From assembly GCA_008508345.1 (NCBI GenBank), contig QNGE01000136.1:222656-286655 (forward strand): a stretch of 64,000 nucleotides of DNA, written 5' to 3'. This document shows, piece by piece, positions 48,482 through 60,707 of this stretch. The translations under genes and the position numbers were made by a program. The notes under the pieces are model-generated. The model had not been told where the DNA came from. It did no database searches and saw only the letters and a program-made list of their open reading frames with translations. Source of the stretch: Paragonimus westermani (taxonomy: Eukaryota; Platyhelminthes; Trematoda; Plagiorchiida; Troglotrematidae). Position 1 is the stretch's first letter; the number at the start of each line of letters is the position of its first letter.

Positions 48482-49999
48482 CAGCAACATCTTCTGTATG
48501 CCTTAGTTGCCAGATCGGTCTTGGCCAAATCGGATCACATTGAGTCATCGGTACTTGCAAATCACGTGCATGACGTGTAATTTCCAATTGATTTTTTTCC
48601 TGATTACCAACGTTATTTGCTTTCTCTCACTCCTTTCCTTTCACAAGAGCATCAGTAATTACTTGTCTGAGCCCACAGATGTGTTGTTCTTCCCTGTTGT
48701 GTTCGCCTTTCTAACCGAACATGTTCGCACACTCAACCGTCCGCACATGTTTATTTCTCAGGTTGGAATTTGTGATTCTTAATGTATTGTGTTGTAAACC
48801 GCAACTTAAGTGAGTGTGGTTTACCTGTACTACTCACCTCCGGTATTACTTAGTGCGGAATGAATCAGTAATAACGGCGACAAATATTGCAGCTTGCAAA
48901 TCAGAATGAGAACGTGAACTTGTGGGGAACATTTCATCAACAACAGGTAACACTAGTCAAAGTTTAGTCAGCCGTTCGTGGACCTTCCATCGGGATACTG
49001 GTTATCTTCTACCCGAGTTCTCACGAAGCGGCGATTCACTTTGGGCTTTCTTTTGTATCACCATTCCCAGTTGCGGATTTGAACTACGGTTATCTGCTTC
49101 TGTCCGACGCATATATTACCTTTTATGACGCCAAACGTTTGATGAGGCGTAAGTACGGGGATCTTCATTTGGATGAAGTAGGTGCTAATCAAGTATTGCT
49201 TATTGTGGATACTAAACCATCTTTTGCCTGAATGTGGGTAAAAAGTGATTGGAGGGCATGCTAATTCGTTCTTACTAGTCTGTATGTGGTGAAATTTATG
49301 TAGACCGCTCATGTTCTATATTTGTAGAATAACGATAGAATTTTGACTCAGATACTATGGGCGGATTATTTCATACTTAATTTTAGCGAAAAGCCGTCTT
49401 TCTGTTAATCTGTTTTCCTCGTTGTCGACTGCCTTTCAAATCGACCTTCAACCGACAGTATTACAGTTAAACGTGTACTGTTTGAACCGTTGTGTCCATG
49501 AAAATCTCAGCATTATGCGGTCTTGATTTCCATGACAAATTTGGGTCTGGACCCATAGATTCCGCCAACTCACACGACTACTGCTTTCACGTTTGTCGGT
49601 AGTTGATCCATATTTCGTGTTTTTATAGCTTCGTGTATGGATGAAAAGACGTTTGCAACAACCAATTTATTTTGACAGCTAACTGGAGTAGGCTTAGAGA
49701 GTAGCTCGCCGTCCCGTTTTTATTGGCCTCAGTCAAATCCATAAGCTGTCTAACGCTTTCTATGGTTGTTAAGAATTGTCGCAGTGCGATCTGGAGCATT
49801 CAGAGGAGCCGCACCTTCTCTGATCGGTGCCGTGCTGCTCAGTGCACTCTTGCCGCCTATTCTTCTGACTCAGTGTCTTTATGTGTATCCGTACCGTTCG
49901 GACACGGATGTTTTCTGTTGCAAGCAGTCCTCTTAAAACTGTGGATCATTCCAGGTTCTTCGTTCGTACTATCCTGTTAGTTTTTAACGTTGTTGATTA
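48482..49999. other. 3' flank of HD-PTP, no gene recognised
   Basis: The 3' UTR must begin here but its end is not visible. Open frames at 48507-48782 and 49723-49980 have no known domain. Confidence 0.5.
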
Positions 50000-50330
50000 G
50001 GTATCAGCGAGAACATCAGAAACTTATGATGACTTACGTCAAAAAGACGTCCGGTTGTAATTGAAAGGAAGGATACAGAATGCTTGTGTGTTCTGCTTTG
50101 CTCTATCTTCCAGACGGAAATCTGGTCTGTTTGCGACAAAGCTATCAACAGGTTTGCTATGTTTGACTATCGTTGTCTCTGATAGTCAGCTTACATCTGG
50201 GAGTATGATCGCATGGGTAACATCATCGTCCGCCAGCGCGTATTCCGGGACTCGCGAGCAATTGCTCGATTAGTGGAATCGCAGAATGCGATAGACTCGG
50301 AAGTCAATCTGATTAAGGGCAAAGGGAGGT
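50000..50330 (+). mobile_element. Decayed LINE fragment: post-RT C-terminal block
   Basis: Across three frames it reads DDLRQKDVRL, then KGRIQNACV, then INRFAMFDYRCL and NIIVRQRVFRDSRAI. These match LRHLWRRKDVRL, KGRVYNA and the VFDHRCLR...RVSNAEVRRRVFG block of the other LINE copies. Short and frameshifted. Confidence 0.7.
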
Positions 50331-53300
50331 GAAGACGGGTTAATGCCAGAAATTCGGATTCTGTGTATCCTCTAAAGATTGTGACTTTTTACGGTGTCCC
50401 GGTTGTTTCTGTGGTGCAATAGGTGGGTAGATATTGTGCTGAAAAATAAGTAGTACTACATCTTACACTCCTGATGTAGCCAAATTCGAGAACATAATTC
50501 TAAACACTCGACGTTCGGTACATTTTCCTAACGCACTTATACTAAGCGGTTGATTGGATAGGTAATTTTCGGTGGTTAAAATGGCAGCCGAACGTTTGAA
50601 ACGTCGGCCGCCTTGAGTAGTGCACCGCAGCATTTCGATAATGTGATCGTTCTATTGATCTGTTCGACGTTGTCCACAAACTGTTTTCAATTTCGTATAC
50701 TTCGGGAAGTTGGCAGTTTCCTTCAAAGCAGTAGACTTTCTTACCTTTTTCTGTAAGTCACAAAGGACGAATTGTTACCAGTCGGTTGTATGGACTAGAA
50801 CTACGGACGCTTCGATCCGGCTAGAACAAGAAATATGGGGGTTCTGTTTGAAGTAGATTTGTAGTGAATCATGTTTCGCCGGCATGGTACGTTTCCGAAG
50901 GGTTAAACGGATGTATCCCAGGCAGGATTTTGCCGGTTCATTCAATGATTACTGGCATAGCAGCATTCCTCTGTCATATGAGTGTTTTTGAAGTAACTAT
51001 CTTCCTTTCCCCCTTTGTTGAAAGGTTTTCCAACTACTTAAAATTCTTTCACATAATGGCTTCGGAATTGACGGTTCCACGGAAGTACAGCGCTACAGTT
51101 CACCCAACTTCGCTGTTCTTAGACTGTCCATCTGTTTGCACGTGACCTTGGTTGTTTCCAGTTTATATAATTACGTTAGATTTGGCACGTAGGGAAAGGC
51201 TGAAAATTGGTCGTAACTGCATTTTGATTGCTAGACCTTTCACCTCATTACTGCTGTCTTTTGCTGAGTTGACCCTTTGCTGGACACGGTCGTAAGGACG
51301 ACGGAATGTATTGTGTGCTACCACATATGAGGCGCATAAATAACGGGCACGCCATTCACTTAAGTTCTGCTTAGTGTTAACATAGTTGTTGACAGACTCA
51401 ACCTCCCAAACAAGATCAACAGAACGTCTTAGACCGTCAAAGGAATGAGGCGAACTTAAAGAAGTTGTGAAGAACCCACCGTAGACACCTGGTATTTACG
51501 GTAGCTGGTATGTCCGATTCACCGACGTGGTGACATGTTAGCAGGAACGTTTGAAATAGCGAAGTTACTCGATTGACCTGTTCCCAAATAGTATATTAGT
51601 GTAGTGTGCTCTGGGCGTTCATACAGTCTGTTACCCTCATTCTTACTTTTCCCAGCCTTATAATAACACGGGTCGACGGTAAAAAGACGACCGGAAGACA
51701 GAACTTTGAAGCCAATCATTGTTTAGCGATTTACTCACCATCTAGTAAAGCAAACCTCGACAGAACTGGCTAAGACGCCTCGGAGTACAATGTGGCAAAG
51801 TTCGGTACCACCACAACGGATAATCCCAACGACCTCTTGGTTAAAGCAAACGTTTGAATGGGTTAACATCAGATCGTAACAACTGAATTGTCGTAATCTC
51901 AGGGATTATAGCCTACCATTTTCCAAATAATGCGATTACTGCGAAACATTGGATGATGTCGTGTTGTCCACGCAGACCCATTGAATCGGTGTTCGTAGTC
52001 CGTAGAGAATTCATCTTTTCCTAATATAATGTAAGCTTATATGATAATACCAGATCGGCAGCTAGGATTTTGAGGTCGTTCCGGGTGATTGCATTTCACC
52101 TATCCACCATTTACTACCTGCCGATGCTGGGGTACTTTGAACAAGCTTACTACCATAACCCAATTGATTGAGGACTGAAGGTGCTTGTGTTTGATATTGT
52201 GCTGGTCCGATGAGAGCTTTGATATCACACCTGGTTTCCTATCGGACAGTAATTCAGATGCCCTCAACTTCTGATGATGATGATGATTATGACTGGGGTT
52301 TGCACCGTGAATGGGGGATGTTGTTAATTCGGAGCGCCCCCTGTTCGATAATTCGGAAGTGATGTCTGACGACCGAACGTTTGTGATTCTGCGCTTACCT
52401 ATCGGATAGAGACACGCAACTTGACTCATTTGTGTAAGCTACCCTTTGATAAGGTGACCCTAAAGAGGGTCTTTCCCCGCGGAATATGTTGTGTATGAGG
52501 CGTTTTGGGTGCCTATTCAGGCGGACAACCCTGTGTGGTACGACCCCTCTTGGGAAAGGCAGTGTTTGGCCACTTAGGGAGTGAAGGTTGCTTGTAGATT
52601 ACTGTAACCCTTCCATTCTGTGAGTTCGTCCGCTCCACCTTGAAGTTATACTTTCGTGTCGCAGTGGTTGCCTGTATTTCCTAAGTTTAAAATGGATTTC
52701 CATTACGAATGAGCTGGAGCACCGGTTTGGCGTAACTTATACTCCTAATTGCAGAAGAGGTTATATTATCAACATCTTGTCAATACGACTCGCTGAGCTC
52801 GCCAATAAAATGATTATACCGTTGTCTGACATGGGACCACCCCATTGGTTTAGAGGATGTTGCGGGCTTCACAAAGCATCTGGGCAAATTCGATTTTCTA
52901 AGCCGTATCCAGTGCTGCAAAATTTACGTTTAAGGTTTACCAGAACTGCATCTAATTTTACGCTACTTCTCAGAGTGGTTGTGACGTAATTATTTTCAGG
53001 TTCAACTAGCAGAAGGTCCACGTGAAAGATCCCACTTACAGATGAGCTTGTTAACTGGAACTCAGGGAAATACATAGTTCAGATGAATATCTTTCCGTCA
53101 TTGCAACATAGGTCTTTTTACGGCGAGCTACATACGCTCTCCATATTAGATGCGGGCAGAATAGTATTCATTATATCTGCCCTGGTGGGCCGGTCAACTC
53201 TAGCAAGAAATTCTCACAAGTTGGTCAAAAGTCAGTGTGACAGCACCCACACTTTCAGCTGCCAACAAACAGTTCTGGGCATTAAAAGATGAGTTGGCGA

Positions 53301-54835
53301 TGAAACGCATAAGTGGCCGGTGCACAATACGTAGGCGTCTCAGTGAAGCTCACGATAGTGTGTTTGACAATTATTCATAAGGTAGTAACTTAATCTTCCC
53401 ATTTGTAACCACATGTCCATCGATTGTACTCCAAAGTCCCTGAGCCGATATTCCAACCACAATGCAAAATTCTTTTGATAGTTGAACACCGTGCTAACTT
53501 CTATTGCATTCTACCTGTGTTTGATTGGGACCGTTTCAAGCGTTCGCCGGTTCAACAGATATCTTCTCTTGGTGGCTGTTTCATTATTTTGTGTTGTACA
53601 TCGTCCACTGGCTGTGGACCCTGGCCTTACTCCGTGGTTGCTGTATTCCAGTGAAACGCAGAACAATTTCACATTTCATGCCGCCACTCAAAACCGCTCT
53701 TTTGTGAATGACGAGTACTCTAGTGAACGACCATAGTCTGTTTGAGTCGAAAAGAACTATAGACTTAGTATGTTGATTATGGAGATTGTATTTTGTAAGA
53801 AAATCGACCTAAGTAAAGAGTGACAAGGAAAATGACGTCGGCTGCGCATAAACAAATGCATGCACCCAAATCTAGTTTAAAATGTAGAATTACATTTGGA
53901 GCCATGTAACTCAAGAGGGTGAGTTTTGTCAGGTAGAATTTCATTTGCGTAAGTTACTTACATCGTGCAGTGATGAAAAGCAATGGAAACGAGTTTTTTC
54001 TATTACCTGCTAGATACCACAAAAATCTAGCAAGGTGCATCAAGCCCTTTGATGAACCGGAGAATGGTACATCTAATGGGTGAGCACACATGCATGCACT
54101 CATAAACCTACCGAGTAATTGGTTCGGAATGAACAGAACTGTTAACTTGAAACATAAGACAACTTTCATATTTAGGTGAAAACAACGTGTATTAATGAGT
54201 AAGTCAGGCTTTTGATAAAAATAAGCCCAGATATTTCAAGGAAAGAGGTCGACGTGAAGGTTCATTCGCTATGCAAAAGAGCCCACAACCACTATGGACT
54301 GTTACGCTCAGCATCTCTGCTAACTTCCGAACTAACCGCGTACATTTTGTTTTTGACAGACACAGGGGTACCCGGTCTGCCAAAACGGGGTTACAACACT
54401 GCTGACGTAAATATGAAAACAATGGATTGTAATGATGATGAATGAGAACAGAAGCAACATTTAAATGGAGACATCGTCTACTAGGGCAGTTTCTAGGTGG
54501 CAGTTGTCTCTGTCACAAAATGTGGCTAAGTCACTTCTAAAGTTTGCCAGTATTCCACACTCAGTTGTATGATACTTAAGATTCGTAGGAGATGGACTGC
54601 ATAGAACTTTGGTGACCAAGGTATCTTGGTAAATTTCAGGAACTATCTGTTTCAGAAACGAAAGAGATGTACCATGGACCTACATGCACCAGATGAACCG
54701 TTTTCTCACTATCATCCCGGGCTGATAATCGTTCTGCATAAATCACATACTGTGCTATCGGTCCACGACTGTCACATTGCCCTTACCAAAAAAACTCGTT
54801 CATCTTATGATCTGCCAAATGTCATATATGGCCAG
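50331..54835. other. Intergenic, no gene recognised
   Basis: No exon signal was found. The stretch at about 52440-52610 is GC-richer (gacccctcttgggaaag...) and looks like retroelement leader. A GAT trinucleotide run lies at about 52266-52283. Three frames overlap at 53424-53736 with no domain. Confidence 0.45.
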
Positions 54836-55070
54836 TGTTGAGGACGCAATTCCACTATTGCAGATGGTCAATGTACTTTTATTCCATCGGTTGCTCATTT
54901 GCCTTATCAGTTGTTGGTCTAATTAAATTGGATCAGTAGTTTACTGCTTTCTGATTGGTTGTCAGACTGGTCATATCTATGTTTAACATGACACATTCGT
55001 TTTGGTCACCTACTGAGTGGAAGAAATCCCGTGTATGCTCTCAATTCTCGTGTTCTGATTCCGCATTGGG
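54836..55070 (+). repeat. 5' LTR
   Basis: Homologous to 58590-58840. Shared blocks include TCAGACTGGTCATAT, TTTGGTCAC-TACTGAGTGG, GCTCTCAA-TCTCGTGTTC and TGATTCC. Identity is well below that of a recent insertion. The left boundary is approximate. Confidence 0.8.
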
Positions 55071-55099
55071 GACAATCAGTAGCGGATCGTTTTAATCAT

Positions 55100-56210
55100 G
55101 TCATCACTTGAGGAAGTTTGGAAATTTTTCTAAACAGCAGCAAGAACAGTATGAAGCCACTCAGTTGAATTTGACTGAAGCCATGACGCTGAAAATGACC
55201 TTTCAACAGAGTTCGTCATTCGCAGCCACAGTGTCCACACCAGAATCACTGGCCAACAACATAACGGAATTCAACTAATGACTGGACAGTAGGATCACGT
55301 TCGAGGCTTGGTTCAGGCGTTATGAGGACCTATTAAAGGAGAACGCAGTAAAATTAAACGATAGTGCCAAAGCGCGACTACTTCTACGCAACCTGGGCCC
55401 AACGGGACACGCCGAGTATTGTAGCTATATTCTGCCGAAGAACCCATGTGAATGCTCATTCACAGACACGGTACAGTGCTAGACTCGCATTTTCAACGAA
55501 CATGTCATTGTTCAATACTCGATGTAAATGCTTGCAACTCAATAAGCAATACTCGGGGGATTTTTGACATTCGAAGGTATGGTCGTGAATTTGGGAAGTT
55601 CAAACTGTCAACTCTCATCAACGATCGGTTTAATACCCTAATTTTTTGTGGACCCAAATCAGCATCCGATGCGGATATCCGTACACTCATCTCATCGCAG
55701 CTAAAAAAAGAACCCAGTCATGACATTGTAGACTGTGGTAGATAAATGCTAACGTACAGTAAATCTCAAAAAAACGACACCAGGTTGATTGAAAACAAGT
55801 GCAAGAACGTTATCACTAGAGTAGGAAACATCCAGTCAACAGAACTCAGCAAGGCCACCGAGTGTGTGTTGGCATTGTGGAGAATGTCATTTTTCGCGAG
55901 TTTGTAAACTTCGAAGTCATACTTGCCAAAGCATGGACACAGAAGTTTTCTGTGTGATAGCATCCTTATCCAGACGTTTACGAGGGTCCAGAGAGACGTC
56001 GATCTAACGTTGTTTTCACCACATTCGATGGTGATATTTCAAGTAACAGAAGGTATGTTGACATTTTACTGGATGGTACGAAGGTGCACTTACAAGTGGA
56101 TACGGTATCCGACATCACACTTATCTCAGATAAAACACGGAAACATTTACACAGACCGGTCATATGGCATGGAACGCCTCGAGCACTTAACTTTAATTTG
56201 TGGGTAATTT
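55100..56210 (+). pseudogene. gag and protease remnant of the Ty3-type element
   Basis: ITFEAWFRRYEDLLKENAVK and LLLRNLGPTGHAEYCSYILP are gag blocks, homologous to the gag at 60699-61715. At about 55867-55955 CWHCGECHFSRVCKLRSHTC is a zinc knuckle. At about 56090-56125 LQVDTVSDITLIS is the aspartic protease active site (DT.SD). Several stops and frameshifts lie between these blocks. Confidence 0.8.
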
Positions 56211-56559
56211 AAAATGAGTTTCAGCTTGGCAATTTACATGATATTTGTGCCTGTTACATTGTAAAGAGTCTTAAGTTGAAATTATTGGGTAGACGCTGGG
56301 ATTATTCGAAGTGCCACTGAATTCAGTCTGTGGTTAAGTTGGTCCAGTTATTAAAATTATGCCGGCCTCTCAGAAGTCAAGGTTGTTGGTTGACGCGGAA
56401 TTAAAGACAGTCGATTTCACATTTGCAGGAGCAATATCATAGCCTTTTTGAAGATGATCCTTGGTCGGTGTACACCGGCAAAGGCTACCTTGTACCTTCG
56501 CTCAGGTGCAAAACTAGTTTTCTGGTTTCGTTATTCAGCAGGAGGGTGGTATAACTGAC

Positions 56560-57060
56560 CCAGATTAGACAAAAGCCGCAATAGAAATGTCTCCGTCAAC
56601 CAATAAGGCTATCCTCTAATTGTTCCCAGGCCTAGTGAACTAGTACAATAATTCTGTGCCTCATTCATGATGCCTGTACACCACTGAGTCATCTACTTAC
56701 GACGGATCATCAATAGCTGTGGTCAGAAGTTTGTCAGTATTCGTTCGTAAGTATCAAACAAGTTTTGACCTTCACTTTGCTTGTAACCCATTATGACCCA
56801 AAACTAGAAATAGCTGTTGCTGCAGGTGCATCACTACGGTATTGGAGCAGTTATCATACACCAATTTCCTGATGATTCACCAAAAGCAGTCCCACATAGT
56901 TCGCGCATACTAAATTTGACTAAGAGCTACAGCCAAATGGAAAAAGAGTTCGTACTCATATTTGCAGGAAAAATATCTCACAAAATCTTACACGGACGGA
57001 AATTTACGTTATATATAGCACATAGGCCTCTTCTGTCAATTTTTTGAACAAAACTTATAG
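56560..57060 (+). pseudogene. RT-end and RNase H remnant
   Basis: MSPSTNKAI and FPGLVN at about 56580-56640 match the RT thumb to RNase H junction. HYGIGAVIIHQFPDDSPKAV, YSQMEKEFVLIFAGKI and HGRKFTLYIAHRPLLSIF (56830-57045) match RNase H, with the usual DH before the final block changed to AH. Confidence 0.75.
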
Positions 57061-57391
57061 TCCGGTTCACACCTCTAATTGGCTACAGCGATAGGCTACG
57101 ATCTAACTAGGATACAATTTTGAAATCCGGTTCGAAATATTGTCGAGCTTTGGACACGTAGATACATTATCTTGTCTTATAGAAAAATAGACAGTCCCAA
57201 GGCTTAATGAAGACTCAGTCATCTCATCAACATCAACAAATGATGAAATTCACAAGACTTTTTCAGACTCAGTCAGTAGTCTACCACTAACTGCCAAAAT
57301 GGTAGAAGAAACAACCGAGGAGGATGCTTTGTTACAGCAAGTCATGCACTGACTCCAGAATGGTTGGTCATCTGGTTCAACAGATAAGAGA

Positions 57392-58372
57392 TTGAAACAA
57401 TTTTTTCGTCCTGAGAAATTACTTACTGTGATCAGCGGATGTTTAATGTTAGCAGACTGTGTACTGATCCCAACCGTTTTACAGCAGCGCGTAATAAGGC
57501 GGTTACATTCGAGTCATCCTGGTTTTAGCTGCATGGCTCCCGGTTATACTTACTGGCCAGGAATCGGCGGTCAAGTCGAAAATTTGATTCGATCTTGTAG
57601 AAATTGCGCAAGGGTGGCAAAAATGTCCGTTAAAATTGAACCATTCCCATAGCCCAAAGCTGGCAAACTGTGGTCCCGGGTTCACCTTGATTTTTCGGGT
57701 CCATCGAACGGACTCTTCTATTTATTAGCGGTCGATGCACACTCGAGGTGGACAGAAGATTCCTCATGCGAATGGTTACGACGTCAACAACCATTTCTTA
57801 TCTTCGACGATTATTTACCCAATTTGGTGTCCCGGAAGTCTTAGTGACGGACAATGGACCACAGTTCAGTTTAGTGAAATTCCGAACAGATTGTGTCATC
57901 AACGGTATTCATCACGTATTCACGTTAGCTTATCACCCACAGTCTAATGACCAAGTGGAGAGGTTTGTAGGTACGTTTAAGAGGGCTTTGCAGAAATTGT
58001 AAGGAGAAAATAAATTGGAGGAAATAACTGATGTTTTCCTGAGGGTCTACCGTTCAACAGCTAACCCAGCGATACCGAAACAGCTGTTACCGGCTGAAGC
58101 ATTTCTGGGACGACAGTTAAGAATTCCACTTGACGTCACTTCCAAAGATCAATCCAACAGGAAGAAATAGGCTGATGGAAGCGCAGTTCGACAGGCATCA
58201 TGGAGCACGCTCCAGATATTTCCGACCGGCAGGTGCAGTCTACGTGCGGAACATGCGTCACACTGAGGAAATCTGGCTACCAGGCCTAATTGTTAGTCTC
58301 AAGAGTAGTGTTGTCTATCGAGTAAGAGTTAGAAACTTCAATTGGACACGTTATGTTAATCACTTGAGATAA
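57392..58372 (+). pseudogene. Integrase remnant (HHCC, DD35E, GPY/F-like tail)
   Basis: RLHSSHPG and RSCRNCARV form the zinc-binding HHCC domain (57510-57610). HLDFSG, VTDNGPQF and NDQVERFV carry D, D and E. I count 35 residues between the second D and the E, as expected. QFDRHHGARSRYFRPAGAVY and then WTRYVNHLR form the C-terminal domain. There is a frameshift near 57700-57750 and another near 58010-58130, so no intact enzyme is encoded. Confidence 0.85.
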
Positions 58373-58589
58373 CGAGCTGATAATAGTCAGGAATGCCAAC
58401 GGACCAACAATGAACTACCCATTGACATATTGCTAGATACATTCTCGGTAACACCAACATGCTGAACACCCCCCCCAGTCACCTCAGACATTTTAGGTCT
58501 TAGCAGATCAAATCGTGTTCGTCAACCAATCAGAATTTTAAGTATTAACCCCTGAGAACATTCTTATGATGTGGTTTAGTCGCTTTCGT

Positions 58590-58840
58590 TGGGTAGGAAG
58601 ACGTCGCGGACGCATTCCCATGGTTGTAAATGATCGATGTACCTTTATCCTTTCGATTGCTGATTTGTCTTACTAGCTGTTGGTAGTCCGGTTAGATTGG
58701 ATCAAAAGGTTTCTGATCGGTTGATCGTCAGACTGGTCATATTTACGTTTAACACGTCATTCGCTTTGGTCACATACTGAGTGGCAGAAATCTCGTGTAC
58801 GCTCTCAAGTCTCGTGTTCTGATTCCATATTGCTGGTAGG
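58590..58840 (+). repeat. 3' LTR
   Basis: Diverged copy of 54836-55070, placed just after the integrase remnant. Boundaries are approximate. Confidence 0.8.
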
Positions 58841-59437
58841 GTTATAGCAGTCATGCTAGAAATGAGGCATTTTTATGTTGGAGAAGACAGTATCGTTATA
58901 CCCGTGGTATCTTAGCTGTAGAGTGATCAAGGGCGTATTCTAGTAAGTATGAAGCTATCTTTCTCCGCGGAAGCGCTTCAGAATATTCAGTGTCTCCGGT
59001 TTTCGCCTCGATCATCCGGCATGGGTTGGCAACGCCCCGGCACCTAGTGATGTTGTGAGTCAATAACGCTAGTGGAACAAGAACGGTTTACACGGAAAAT
59101 CGACATAGGTGGTATAAGCCTCAACATCAGGTTGAATACAAACACATTTGCGGTGGATCGGGAAAGAAAGTGGTGACATTTCTCTCCAGCCCTCTCCTTT
59201 CATCATCAACCATTTTCTTATTGTACAATTGTTCCTGCGAAGCGATGCTCATTCGAACTTACCAACAGAAGATATGTGCACAGAAGTGGCTGAAACAACC
59301 AGTTGGTTTGCCATGGTCATGATTACATAATAAGTGGTGTGCCTCTATGTGTGCCTAACCGCTATTTGTCGTTAAATATTTGATATGTATAACTGGCATG
59401 TTTCACGTTTTCGAATGATGGAAGTAAATGAATCTAG
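58841..59437. other. Spacer between two LTR elements, no gene recognised
   Basis: Short frames only, no motif. Confidence 0.5.
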
Positions 59438-60707
59438 TATCGCGGAGCGACCGAGTGGATGCAATTGAGCTGGAACGAGTCCTAGGACGCAGTGATATGG
59501 TACACACTGTTTTACACCAAAGAGCCGATTCCTCCAAAGCCGACTATGAAGGAAAAACACTGGACTCTCGAAATTCCGAATGCCCAAGCCGAAGTCAAAG
59601 TACAAAATGCAGCTCTTGCGTTTTTATAGCTCGTCAAGCCATCGGGTGAAAAAACAAGCTAACTAGCGTCCAGTATGTGAGTCGGCCCCAGAGGTAAAAA
59701 AAATGATGGTACATCAAAGGAATTCGGCTTTACAAAAAAACGGTAAATGCTCATTCCAGTTAGTGAACAGTTTTCTGGGGGGCTGACAACCGCAATAATG
59801 AAATGTTAACATATCTCAATATATGTCTTCTCTCTGCTTTGATGAAATGGTTAAAGGGAACTCAGTGTTTCAATTGTTTCTTTCCGTTCGCTTGTGGTGG
59901 CTGGATTTTTTACAGGTTTTTTTGATTCCAAATTGTTACAAACGGTTTCAGAACCCCTCACTCTCGAAGCAGGGACCTTGATCGGTTAACGTTTTCTGTA
60001 GTATTCCATAATGTCCTACGACTGGTGTCCGTCACCGTCTTGCATGCGATGCTTGCACTTTGGTCGGATGTAACAATTGATTCAATCCACTTTTAAAAGT
60101 GTTCCACCAAGACAGCGATATATTTGGTTTCTGTAAGTGATTGCTAAAAAGGGGTCCATCACATCCACTGATTTTAATTCCTCAATTTCGCTGAGTAGGT
60201 TAGTGCTTTGATTGATTAATGCCCCCCAGCAGCCCACATTCTGGGCACATAATTGTGAACACCACCTATCATTTCTGGTCATTCAGCGTTTTGCTTCAAC
60301 AGTTCGTCATTACGATGATATGCTGTATGAGCCAGCCGACATCTTGTCGCAAGCGTTTCTCTCTCAACTCCGCCGAGAATGCCTGTTTGCTTACTACGTC
60401 CCGCAACTGGCACATCATAATTCCGGCATTACCGAATCGTAAGTCTGACCAGTTCTCTTTGAATGAGTCCGCTTCCGGATGTCCTTCATCTTCAGTGATG
60501 TTCTCCAGGAAAGAAACTGATTATTTACCTCCCGGATCGCTGTGCTCACCCTCTGTACTGTTTGTAACCTTCTACGATAGTTCTCCAGCTTAACACTTTC
60601 AAATTTGATGATGTTGTTTCAGCGTTTGGCGCGCGGGAGTGTAAATCAAGAACAAAGTTCAATTTTCCAGATACATGGCGAATTGTAATGTCGTAACCCT
60701 ATAATCG
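59438..60707 (-). repeat. 1270-bp direct repeat, copy A
   Basis: Matches 61747-63016 at a constant offset of 2309 with no net indel. I found two mismatches (59910 T against G, 60055 G against A). It contains RNase H end, integrase start and LTR, so it is more than an LTR. The TATA-like TATAAAA on the - strand is at 59622-59631. Confidence 0.95.

Larger units (their letters stand above)
54836..58840 (+). mobile_element. Ty3-type LTR retrotransposon, old and deleted, with both LTRs
   Basis: About 4 kb, in the order LTR, gag, zinc knuckle, protease, RNase H, integrase, LTR. Most of the reverse transcriptase is missing between about 56200 and 56560. Coding parts carry many stops and frameshifts and the two LTRs have clearly diverged, so the insertion is old. 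Gag and integrase resemble the CsRn1 group of fluke Ty3 elements, as far as can be judged by eye. Confidence 0.85.

Noticed and set aside
53424..53736. Membrane protein gene
   Set aside because: Three frames are open at once, with no signal beyond hydrophobic composition and no recognisable homologue.
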